Assembly (NCBI RefSeq): GCF_000143535.2
Contig: NC_037323.1
Span: forward strand, 62,001-126,000
Source: Botrytis cinerea B05.10
Taxonomy: Eukaryota > Ascomycota > Leotiomycetes > Helotiales > Sclerotiniaceae
Reading direction: 5' to 3'
Length of the DNA: 64,000 nucleotides
Positions 49,842 to 59,909 of this stretch are shown here, piece after piece; the first letter of the stretch is position 1, and every line of letters starts with the position of its first letter. Position numbers and translations under genes: made by a program. The notes beneath the pieces were generated by a model. It did no database searches, had not been told where the DNA came from, and was given only the letters and a program-made list of their open reading frames with translations.

Positions 49842-50936
49842 CTATGGGCCAAACAGTGCCTTCCTAGTATCATACTCATACTTCAAATCCAAGTGCCAAT
49901 AGTTGGGTGTATCTGCTTTACAAACCTCCCAAGCTTCATCCAAAACTTTTACTACCTCTTCGGGCAATGGACCCTTCTCACAGTCCTTCAAGTTCGAATC
50001 TAATTGCTCAATACTACTCGCTCCCATGATAATTCCATCATCCCCATCCAAAACATTCAGTGCACTATGATGTATACACCATCTCAATGCAGTCTCCACC
50101 ATTGTCAGATTATGTTTTTGAACAACGGGTTCGATCAATTTTAATGCGGCAAAGTTCGATTCCTTCCAATAGCGTTTTCTATACATTTCGCCTAACTTTC
50201 CCACGGCATCGCTGTAGCGTCCACTAGTTGGAATCTCTGATGACTTGTAGGCACCTGAGAAGAGACCGCCTGCGATTGGGTTGTAAATGACGACAGAGAT
50301 ACCGTAGCGTTTACAGCATGGAATGAGCTCGGAAGCCAGAGAACGGGTAATGGCATTGTACATTCCTTGGTATACTGTTGGCCGCACCCAATTGTTGTAT
50401 TTACAATGCATAACTATTTCTGAGACTTCGAAGGCTGTAAAGTTTGAAAGTCCTAGGTTTACGAATTTGCCCTGCTTATGGAGTTTGTCGAGAGCTGCTA
50501 ATGTCTCTGTAAAAGGCGTTGCACGATCCTACAATTCACTATCAGTACTCGGTCATAATTCGAAAGAATGAGGTGAACCAACAGCAGCATGCAAATAGAA
50601 TATATCCACACAGTCTGTCCCTAACTCCTTTAAACTCGTCTCAAATCTAGTTGTTATTTCTGCTTCTGTATGCAATCCCGCTTCTGTTGGATAGACTTTC
50701 GTGGCCAGTGTTAAGCCCCTCTCTTGCCATTTTGCTTCGCGCGTGAATGCTTCTTGTTTCCCTCCAACATATGTGCGTGCGGTATCGACTTCATTGTACC
50801 CGGCGCCTTGAAAATGATCGAGGAAGGTATTGTATTCATCCAATGAAGTTATGCGTGCGCCAGTGGATGGATCTGGACCAAAGTTCATAAGACCAAGAAT
50901 TATTCGAGGTTTGGGGTTAGTAGCTATGAGAGGCAT
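49842..50936 (-). CDS. AKR7-type aldehyde reductase (aflatoxin B1 aldehyde reductase family)
   Basis: Two exons: 50936-50583 and 50528-49842, giving 346 residues. NADPH-dependent aldo-keto reductase with a TIM barrel, likely cytosolic, reducing dialdehydes and other reactive carbonyls. The catalytic tetrad is visible: D51 and Y56 in NEVDTARTY, K80 in ATKVYP and H116 in FYLHAAD. Later marks are KFVNLGLSNFTAFEV, YNPIAGGLFSG and IIMGASSIEQLDSNL, the last contacting the cofactor. The start at 50936 (MPLIA.NPKPRIILG) matches the usual AKR7 beginning; an in-frame Met 15 codons upstream (50981) is less likely. The intron donor is GTTGGT, a weak form also seen in the neighbouring mbp1 gene. The name does not imply aflatoxin metabolism here. 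Confidence 0.93.
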
Positions 50937-51551
50937 CGTGAGGACGTGGATTGATAAGGGATAATGCTTCTTGGTTGTCAAGTGTAATCGTATTCTCGGT
51001 CTTCAAGGGCCAAAGGGAAGTTTGAATATCAGATTAGACATGAGGTATGAAGACTGACTGTATTGATGCTGCGTAAAGATGAACATTCACATTCCAATAC
51101 AGAGTAGAGTGACGCCATGGTGTTTGACCCCGCATCGCATCGCATCACTCACCCCACCTTCACCACCAACACGACTGCTGGGCCTACTAAGTGATACACA
51201 TCTGGTGGGGGTGTAGATTCACAAAGGGGAGTTGGTAAAATGTTGATATAATCTCATGTTCGTGGGAGAGTTGGTTGCATGCAATAACCGGTTGTCATCT
51301 AAATGAATTTGGATGCGCTCGGAAAGGTTCTTTGATGACAAGGTCGCCGGTGATGCTTTCTCCTCTCGCCTGTCCTCTCTCGCCTGTCCCCTTTCTCCTT
51401 GAATATCACGATGAAAGGATTCTAGGTTAGAGTCTTCCCCGTGCACGCTTATTGTTCTAGATCAACCATCAATGAAACTTTGATAGAAGTAGTTATTAGG
51501 TCGCGGCAGTCGTTGTAGGATCGAGGTAGTAGGTAGTAGGAGCAATCAAAA

Positions 51552-51575
51552 AAGAAGAAGAAGAAGAAGAAGAAA
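51552..51575. repeat. (AAG)n triplet repeat
   Basis: About seven tandem AAG units; purine-only on the plus strand. Confidence 0.9.
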
Positions 51576-51774
51576 AGTATAAGAATGAAAATGAAAATAG
51601 TCCAAATTCCTACAACACTCATCCAACCATCACCCATGAATACCTACCCGGCACTTACATCCCCAAGGCCTACCTAAGTATTAATTCGTTCACCAGTTCA
51701 AATTGAATTCGAGCAACCACACCTCTTCTTCTTCTGGCCATTCTCTGTGTACCACCCAGCAGCCTGCCATTTGA

Positions 51775-51804
51775 CCATCCATCCATCCATCCATCCATCC
51801 ATCC
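51775..51804. repeat. (CCAT)7 tetramer repeat
   Basis: About seven perfect CCAT units in intergenic DNA; likely length-polymorphic. Confidence 0.92.
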
Positions 51805-52567
51805 TACCCACCCAGCACACCCCTACTTATCTATATATCCAAGATTTGAGATCTCGTTGGTAACTTGCACCACATTATTAGCCAGCAGATCGGATCATAT
51901 TAATCGAATCAAGGTCTGTTGATTCGTGCCCGTGGGGTCAAAGGGTATCAGGTATCTGATCATTCTTCTCGATTCAGCCAGCCTTCGGTCAGGGTCTTCT
52001 CCAGGGTCGCGCGCACTCTCTGGTTCAGTATTATCTATCCACTTCTATGCCTGACCTGGTCTCTGCTCTCCTCGGGTTTTGACGCTTGACGCTTTACGCC
52101 TTGCCTTGCCTTGCCTTTACTCACGACGCCAATTACTTCGTGCAAGGGGCTTTCGCTCTTATGACTGGATACCACACAACACTACGCTGCTTACTACCTA
52201 GCTGGACAGTGGACACTCTATTCAGAATCCATACCCATCTCCATCCCCATCTCCAGATCCATCGCCTTAAAGAATGACGACAACAAATTCGTATTGATTG
52301 GTCTTCAGAATTCTCCTTTTACAGTTGCAGTTACAACCAACTTTATGCCATCAATTCCAATTTGTTATCTACTTCACCTACGAGACAGGAACTAACTATC
52401 GTTAAAATCGCCAATAAAAAATTTAACTGAAAAAGCTAACCCACGCACGAAATCCACCTGTCAGTCCTGATTCGAGATTGACCATTTCATATCTTAATTG
52501 TTTATTCCGATATCAACCACCCTCCTCTCTACTTAAACCTATCACTTCACCCACCCGAATCGCATGT

Positions 52568-54219
52568 ATGTCTGATAGGAATCACCAGACATCCTCCAAC
52601 ACACAGGAATTAAAATCAGTAACCGCATTACAAAACAACTCGTGGAAGACTTCGAATCCCATATCTGGAAATTCTTCAAGGGTGTCCTCTCGCAGTCCTG
52701 CCGTTCGCACTAACGACCACGCACATAAAACACAAGATAGAGAAGTGTCGCCAGTGAGTCCATTGTCCGAAGAACAAGAAGATTCCGATTTAGAATCCGA
52801 CGACGATATGGAAGGAAGAAGACCTCCATTGCATCGTCCTACAGACGGCCGTTCACATCAACCTTTATTACACAAAAATGATGATCCCGAGAGGGGGAGG
52901 TTAGGATACAATGCTTCCCAAGATGCACCCGAACGTCCTGCATTTTCGAGACGGTCTACCATGCGAAGTCGTAGTCCGGATACTCAAGCAAAATTGGACA
53001 CGAAAAAGAAATACACATATGCAGCCTTCTTTTTGGGCTTGAGTTTGATAAGTTTCGTTATACAAACCGAAACTGCTGTGTATATACAACATCAATTAGG
53101 GTGGAATAAAGCATATTGCATGTTGTAAGTCGTGGCGCCTATTTTACACAATGCCAAACAAAACTAAATGAATACTCTAGATACTTTACTCACGGATCAT
53201 GGTCATTATTATGGCCTACTCAACTTTTAATCTTGCGATTACAAAAATGGAAAATGCCGTGGAAGACATTCTGGAGAAGACACGTATATCTCATTCGAAC
53301 AACCGCACAAATGGTAGAATCAGGACAACTAGACGTCCCACGAGGCCAACGATCCCCAATTCCGTATATGCTCAGAATGACCGCATTCGTTACATGCGCT
53401 CTCACAGTTGCTGGTGGATCATGGTATGTGGCAGTGAATCTAACATCGCCATCTGATCTCACGGCGATATACAATTGTTCGGCTTTTTTCGCATATGCAT
53501 TCAGCGTTCCCCTTTTAAAAGAACCTCTCAGATGGGATAAATCTTTTGCGGTTATGGTTGCGATTGTTGGAGTTTTGATCGTGGCATATGGAGATTCTAC
53601 GCCCACGAAACATGGAGGAAAATCTGGAGGTTCAGTGGGTGGAAAGCCTGGTGATGAAGATGACGAGGCATCAAATAGAGTTTTGGGAAATCTCGTTATT
53701 GGAGTTGGCAGTGTTTTATATGGTTTCTATGAAGTTTTGTATAAAAAATTGGCTTGCCCCCCAGAAGGAACAAGTCCCGGTCGCGGCATGATATTCGCAA
53801 ATACATTCGGCTCCCTAATCGGTACATTCACTCTTCTCGTTCTCTGGATTCCTCTCCCAATTCTTCATCTCACTGGACTCGAAACCTTTGAACTTCCCCA
53901 TGGCGAAGCAGCCTGGATGCTTGCCATTTCCGTCCTCGCAAACGCGACTTTCTCTGGAAGTTTCTTGGTTTTAATTAGTCTTACAAGTCCTGTTTTGAGC
54001 AGTGTCGCTGCCCTATTAACAATCTTCCTCGTGGCAATTGTGGATTGGGCATTTACGGGGGTACCTCTGAGTCCGGCCGCTATAGTTGGAGGATTGTTGA
54101 TTATTGTGGCATTCTTATTACTGAGTTACAGTACATTTAGAGAAATGCAAGAGGATAGGAGGAAGAGAGAAGTGGATCTGAGTGAGAACGATTCGGATAG
54201 TGATAAATTCGATGATTAG
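52568..54219 (+). CDS. DMT-superfamily transporter (EamA/SLC35F-like)
   Basis: Two exons: 52568-53124 and 53181-54219, giving 531 residues. Residues 1-155 are a charged, Ser/Pro-rich cytosolic tail with an acidic SEEQEDSDLESDDDMEG block. About ten helices follow: AAFFLGLSLISFVIQTETAVYIQ, WSLLWPTQLLIL, MLRMTAFVTCALTVAGGSWYVAV, AIYNCSAFFAYAFSVPLLKEPL (the helix 4 region typical of EamA proteins), FAVMVAIVGVLIVAYGDS, and a second half with PLSPAAIVGGLLIIVAFLLLSYS. The family includes nucleotide-sugar and thiamine-type carriers; this subgroup (SLC35F or yeast Thi74/Yml018c-like) has no settled substrate. The start is preceded by an overlapping ATG four bases upstream that opens only a three-codon frame, so initiation may be leaky. 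Confidence 0.85.
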
Positions 54220-54952
54220 ATGGGCGTCCTTGGGCGGACCGGTGGTTTACAAGACGATTGGCTTCTTTATATAGGATAGGATTGCATTGCATTTGGATTG
54301 GGTAGATCCATTTGGGTTATAGGATTGTTTTGGGTACGTAACCCGGATATTGGGAATAGCGTATAGGCATAGGCCAATCGTATGGCAACTTAGAGCTTGC
54401 ATCTAGATGGCGCAGGCGTTTCTGGACATCATGTCGTACCTATCAATGGAGAATTGATGGGTTTTTGTTTCTGGTCAACTTAATTTTCGCGACTTGTGTA
54501 TGAAATATTTATTGTGCTGTGTATGTGTGTATATTCAAAGTCATAAAAATCTCGCTGGCTGGAGACTTTGAAGCAATTTTTCGGTGGGGGAAGGGATAAA
54601 GGGGAAGTGAATTCTCTTCTGGCTCTTGCTTTTTAAAACAGAAACGAGCAAATGTGAAGTAAAAACAAAATAATACAACTCGAATCCTATTTCAGCCAAC
54701 AACACCGTTAGATAATGTGTGATGGATGCAGTGTTAAATGATATAATCAGTAGTTTGGTTTTAACCAAAAGTTTGCATGCACAACATTGAAGTAGTAAAT
54801 ACCTATGTATTGGTACTCGGAGACATTGATTCTCATCCCAAGAGCCAAAACCGCATATCATATATACACCTATCATTCATTCTATATACATGCAATTCCA
54901 TCCTCCCATCCCATCCCATCATCACATACTTCTCCAAAACTTTCAACCCACC
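54220..54952. other. Intergenic, convergent 3' regions
   Basis: 733 bases between convergent stop codons. Short frames only; nothing is supported. Confidence 0.55.
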
Positions 54953-56270
54953 TCATGGTTCCCCCGGCCAAATCTCCTCGGCCAATTGCCTCACCAACTT
55001 CAACTTCTCCACCATATCCCCCCTCTCCATATTATTCCCATCCGAATGACTCGCAAATCCACACTGCGGACTCACGCCTATCCTCTCCAGCGCTTCTTCC
55101 CTGGTCTCTCGATTCCCTTCTGCAATCTTCTCCGCCGCTTGGAAAACCCGCTCTTTCAATACCTCCACCCTCTCCATCGTGGGGAACTTGCTCGTGATCA
55201 ATCCCAACACGACGTTTTTGTTCCTGGGCAGCGAAGCGAGAGGCTCGAACCCTCCTGCGCGCGCAGTGTCGTATTCGAGATAGTATGTGTCGACGTTGAG
55301 ATCTTGGAAGAGTTTGGTCGCGATAACGTCATATCCGCCTTCGGAGAAATGTCTCCCGTTGACGAAATTGCCGCGGCAGAGATGGATGCCCACGTGCATG
55401 TCTGCGGGGCGATGGCGCAAACAATCGTTGTAGAGCTGGATGTATGAGTCGAAGAGGGCGTCTGAATCTTCGCCGTCTTGTCTGAATCCCGCGAGCATTT
55501 TCTCGGAACAGAAGTAGGCGAGGTTCGGATCGTCGATTTGGATGTTTCGGAGGCCGGCTGCGTAGAGGATTTCGAGCTCTTTGCGGTAGGCGCTGGCTAT
55601 GTCGGCGAAGTATTCGGTGTCGGAGGGGTAGATTTCCTGGGGGTATGCGTGTCCGGTCTTGTAGCGGAGGTGGTACCAATTTGGAGCTGCGAGGGTGATT
55701 TTTGCTTCTTTGATTTTGTCGGCTGGGAGGAGGTTCTTGAGATAGTTCCATTGAGAGAGGTAGGTGCTTCCGATGTGTTTTATTTTGCCGGTGCAGTAGA
55801 CGGATTCACCGGGTTTGTGGCCTTCTTCCAGAAAGGCGTCGATGTCCGGGACATAGCGGCGGAAGGATTCGAGAGGGGGGTTTTGGATTTCTTCGAATCC
55901 TTGGAGGCCGGGGAAGAAGGTCCCCCTTGTTTTAAAGGTCAGTCTGGGGGTTTGCTGTATTGTATTGTGTTGAGGGGTGAGGAGAAAGAAATCGGGAGGA
56001 ATGAAAGGGCAATGGATGATATGTAGTAACATACCAGAACATATGACGACGATATTCTCCATCTGTTACAGCGTGAAAGCCCAAGTCTAGCTGTGCTTGA
56101 ACAATTTCATTGATAGACACATCTTCCACTTTTGTCAAATCTTCTTTGGTAACATTAGTTTTTCCATTGTCGAGAGCATGTTTGATGGATAGGAGTTGTT
56201 CTGGACGAAGTAGAGAACCGAGATGTTCTGCTCGGAAAGGAGGATTGCGATGAAGCTTTTTGGAAGACAT
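54953..56270 (-). CDS. MetE-like zinc protein (methionine synthase C-terminal-domain family)
   Basis: Two exons: 56270-56035 and 55925-54953, giving 402 residues. This is a single UROD/MetE-like barrel, half the size of true cobalamin-independent methionine synthase, related to bacterial YxjG-type proteins. Marks: FRAEHLGSLLRP at the start, GFHAVTDGEYRRHMFW over the intron, YAAGLRNIQIDDPNLAYF, the zinc ligands H260 and C262 in GIHLCRGNF, YLEYDTARAGGFEPL, NVVLGLITSKFP and C367 in SPQCGFAS. All are in the positions expected for thiol methyl or alkyl transfer, but the N-terminal domain that holds polyglutamyl folate in MetE is missing. The acceptor and donor are unknown. Exon 2 is GC-rich (near 58% where counted), unlike its neighbours, and carries two long antisense open frames as a by-product. 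Confidence 0.88.
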
Positions 56271-57202
56271 ATTGACTGAGTCAATGAGGTAAGTAAATGC
56301 TGTATCTTAGGATATAAGTGAGGATGGAAATTGTGTTTTTATGGGTGTAGCAATAAATTGAGAGGCAATTGAGCTATACTTATATACTCATACCAGGCCA
56401 GCTGTTGAATGCTCACTCAAGCAACTTCCATAGGATGCCGCGATAACTTGGTCAAGTGCCCCTCAGCACTTTTCAATCATCCCCGCAACAGTTGGAGATC
56501 TGGCTGTTGATCTCAACATAAAATAGTTTAGTTCCCCGCTTGGTGATACCTTAGTAAGGGCTAGCCATGCAGGTCCGGATCGAATAGACTTGCAGTCAAC
56601 TTCTCTCCATGGCATATAAACCAGCCGTCGTGCAAAAGTTGCAGTTGTAAGCTCGGAGGTGGTTTGGCAATGGCTGTGGTAGATATTGGATAACTCCAAT
56701 CAAGTCATCAAGATACGATTCCTCTAATTATCCTTATAGAAGTGTAAATGGGAATTCAAGAAACCATCGGTACGTGTAAGTCTCCCCTCTTAGTAGCTGG
56801 CCCACACGGGAACGAACTTCCCCCCTCATTAGTAACGAACATCATATGTCATATATCTGTAAGCAACCCCCCTTGTTGTTTTGAAAGTGCGGGCTAAGTG
56901 CATCTACCTATCCATCTATTACTTGCATGTTGGACCACAAGCTTACGATATATTTAGATAATACACTGGAGAGACTCTAAGATATTATTCCGTTAACGGC
57001 TTGCGTTTCCTTATCGGCGGTCCAGGAGAGATCCGAAAGCCGTTGCTGACATATATTTCCTTTTTGGGAATGTACCTAGGTAGGTAGTGATTTGCTCCAT
57101 TCTTCTAATCCACAATTCGATTGACCGAGCCATTGGAAACAACCTGTTCAATTCAATAACCATTTTAAGTTTTCGTCTTCTCAACCTCGAACATCTACAA
57201 AA
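56271..57202. other. Divergent intergenic region
   Basis: 932 bases between the MetE-like gene and the F-box gene. AT-leaning with a CT- and AAC-rich approach to the right-hand ATG. No gene is supported. Confidence 0.55.
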
Positions 57203-58707
57203 ATGGCTTCTGGCCCTCCTCCTGCAAATCCAGATAGCCTCAAGGATGTTGCAATCGACAACAAATCTACAGAATTACCATCAGTTCAGCATCAGACAAC
57301 CCAATTAGAAGATGCCCTAACATCCCACGTTACTCCACATACAACTCCTGGAAGCGTTACGAAGCAAGGTCCCACCATTGAAGATCTTCCAAATGAACTT
57401 CTAGTCAATATCTTCAGTCATCTGGATATCGAACCTCCGTCATATTCCCATACGACACTTCATGATGAGCCAACCTTGGAAGTTACAAGCTCCGAGATCC
57501 AAGACCTCAAGAATTGTTCTCTAATTTCGAAGCGATGGAGACAAGCAACCTTGCGTTTGCTATTCAAACATACACGATATATCTTGAAATATTCAGAAGA
57601 TGACTATAGACCAATCCTCAATGATTTAACAGGACCGTTCCGTCAATTTATTCGTAAAGAATCTTTTGCCGACATCGTGTCAAGCTTCGCCTTGGTAGTT
57701 CGGGAGAAAACGATATCAAATTGTCATGATGGCCGACCTCGACTATGTGAATTTGACGGTTTTTGGAAACGACTCTTTAACACGATTGATCCGTCAACCG
57801 TGTTGATTGCTGCGCCTGTTGAGGCTCTTGCTTCTTTGACTTCAGCTACTATTAATGATGTGGATTCGTGGGTTTTTGACGTTGATTGTCACTATTTGCG
57901 ATTGCAAAGACCCGCATCCAAAGAAATAAGTCTTACGGAAATTGATGTTTTGCCTGAAGAAAGTGGTTCCACCAGTCCAGATCCTTCAATTCCTGGGACA
58001 TCACAAAACCCAGATTCTACTTTTGACGATCGGTTGCATTATGTTTGTCCTTTGGGTCGTGTTTGTGCCAAGTCCTCTGAATTCTTTCAAATTAGACCTT
58101 GGACATCCTTAATCCTAAATGAAGGATCAAATTTAAAGGCTTTCAAGACAGATTTGTGGTGGGAATTGGAGACTCCATCTGTAAGTAGATCACCAATATA
58201 AAGTGGAGGTATTCATCTAACTTTCACTAGATACTGCGAAATCTTGTCGGAACTCAATCAGGTACTCTACCTTTGATTAATCCTGGCATTCGTTCCATGA
58301 GATATATTGCTATATTTCCAATAACGGCTCAATTCGAATATCTCGCCCAAGGATTACCAAGACTGGATCATTTGTATTGTCAACTGGTACCGCGAAATGA
58401 TGCTCTAGAAGATGAAGAACTAATGAAGAAGATTGATGTGGATGATCTTTGGATGGAGAGAAATAATTGTTACGCTCAATTGATGCGAGAAATGTTCAAT
58501 AATCCGCCTGAAGGCAATTACAGATATCTGAAGACCTTCGAATCAGGAGATGCTGCAGATACAGATGCTTGGCAAATGGCAGTAGAGTTCGTGAAGCGAG
58601 CTGGAGGAGGGTGGAAGATAACAGGTGATGGGGTATTCGAAAGAGATACGGGGATTGAAGATAGTTCGTCTGATGCACCAAACGCTTCGCCATTGTTAGT
58701 CACTTGA
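57203..58707 (+). CDS. F-box protein
   Basis: Two exons: 57203-58180 and 58231-58707, giving 484 residues. The F-box (about residues 58-115) is seen as IEDLPNELLVNIFSHL followed, after an insertion, by LKNCSLISKRWRQATLRLLFKH, matching the L-P-x-E-hh and sKrW patterns. F-box proteins recruit targets to SCF ubiquitin ligases through Skp1. The rest has no clear WD or LRR repeats; the region around SMRYIAIFPITAQFEYLAQGLPRLDHLYCQLVPR resembles the loosely conserved C-terminal parts of the expanded fungal F-box families. The substrate is unknown. The 55-residue N-terminus is Pro/Thr-rich. The intron is 50 bases and phase 0. Confidence 0.85.
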
Positions 58708-59150
58708 GGGAGTTTGAGAGGAAAAGCTGATCAATATTAGTCCGGACCAACTGTATAGATGGGCATGGAATGGGTTAACCAATGTACCTGTTTCACCGAT
58801 ACTATGGTATCGATAATTGGTGTTGAAAACGTGAGGTGTATTGAATACATGGAGAACAGAGAAGGATATAGGAAGAAGGATATTTAATACTACGGCCCAT
58901 GAGTAACAGAGGAACAATCATCGGCATCAAGAATCAGTGAATGGATAGGATCTATAGAAATTTATCACACACAATATCAAACCGTACAAATGTTACTGTG
59001 AACCGAAAGTCTACAAATATTCGTTTGGCACTTGAACTGAACAGTGAAGTAATTTGTCTCACCGCCTTAATGATTCTGCCGTATCAACTCAATATCAAGC
59101 TCCGAACGCAATAACCTCAACTTCATCTACTTTTCTACCATGTAACAAAC
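58708..59150. other. Intergenic, short promoter of the dynactin gene
   Basis: 443 bases. No gene is supported; the last 60 bases are C/T/A-rich like a leader. Confidence 0.55.
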
Positions 59151-59909
59151 ATGTCCCGCAAAGCGCCCAAAGGCGAATATATTGAAACCGTAAGTTCTTC
59201 TCGCGCTATGGTCATTTTCTCTCCCCAATTCAACCCTGACTTCCCATCCGATCCCAATCTCACGCCAAATCAAGCCATGCTAACCCCCCCTCCAGGACAC
59301 CGGCAACAAAGTCTCCCGTCGTTCCCAAATAATCGGCACAACAAACATTATCCTCGGTGGTAAAACAGTGATCCAGGCAGAAGTCATTATCCGCGGTGAT
59401 CTATTAAGAACACTACCTCCTAGCACCCAAGGAGAAAAAGCGGGAAATGCAGTTGCGGTTGCGATTGGGAGGTATTGTTTTTTCAGTCGCGGGTGTGAGT
59501 TGAGACCGCCGGGGAAGATATACAGAGGGTTTGTAATATTTTCTCATTGCTCTTCGATTTTCCGACCTTGTGGGTATCTTGAGAAATGTGCTAATAGATT
59601 CGGAACAATAGAACTTTCTCATACTTTCCCCTCAAAATCGGCGACCATGTCTACGTAGGGCCTGGTTCGATCATCGAAGCTGCGATGTTGGGGAATCATG
59701 TTAATATTGGTGCGAATGTTGTGGTTGGGAAGTTTGTGATAGTGAAGGATTTTGTCAAGATTTTGGAGGGGACGGTCGTTCCGCCTAATATGGTGATACC
59801 TAGTTTTAGTGTGGTGGGAGGGTGTCCTGGAAGGGTTGTGGGAGAGGTGGCGGAGGGAGAAATCGAAGGTATGGATTTGAGGGAGATTTATAGGGCAGTG
59901 AGAAACTAG
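59151..59909 (+). CDS. Dynactin p25 subunit (DCTN5), left-handed beta-helix
   Basis: Three exons: 59151-59189, 59296-59528 and 59612-59909, giving 189 residues. p25 is part of the pointed-end complex of dynactin, which helps dynein bind early endosomes; in Aspergillus it is needed for endosome movement. The 13-residue first exon (MSRKAPKGEYIET) leads to NKVSRRSQIIGTTNIILGGKTVIQ, the standard p25 opening. Hexapeptide turns of the beta-helix follow: IIRGDL, ISHNVNIG-type GNHVNIGANVVVGKF and the ending VPPNMVIPSFSVVGG. GRYCFFSRGCELRPPGKIYRG and FSYFPLKIGDHVYVGPGS join in phase through a weak GTTTGT donor. Length is normal for the family. Confidence 0.93.

Larger units (their letters stand above)
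50937..52567. other. Divergent intergenic region with simple repeats
   Basis: About 1.6 kb between divergent genes. It contains a GAA/AAG triplet run (51552-51575), a CCAT tetramer run (51775-51804), and a long pyrimidine-rich stretch from about 51960 to the right-hand start, consistent with a leader. No gene is supported. Confidence 0.55.

Noticed and set aside
54890..56026. Two long plus-strand frames (185 and 182 codons) opposite the MetE-like gene
   Set aside because: They are antisense to a clearly conserved coding exon; its high GC content removes stops on the other strand. Their translations are low in complexity and match no family.
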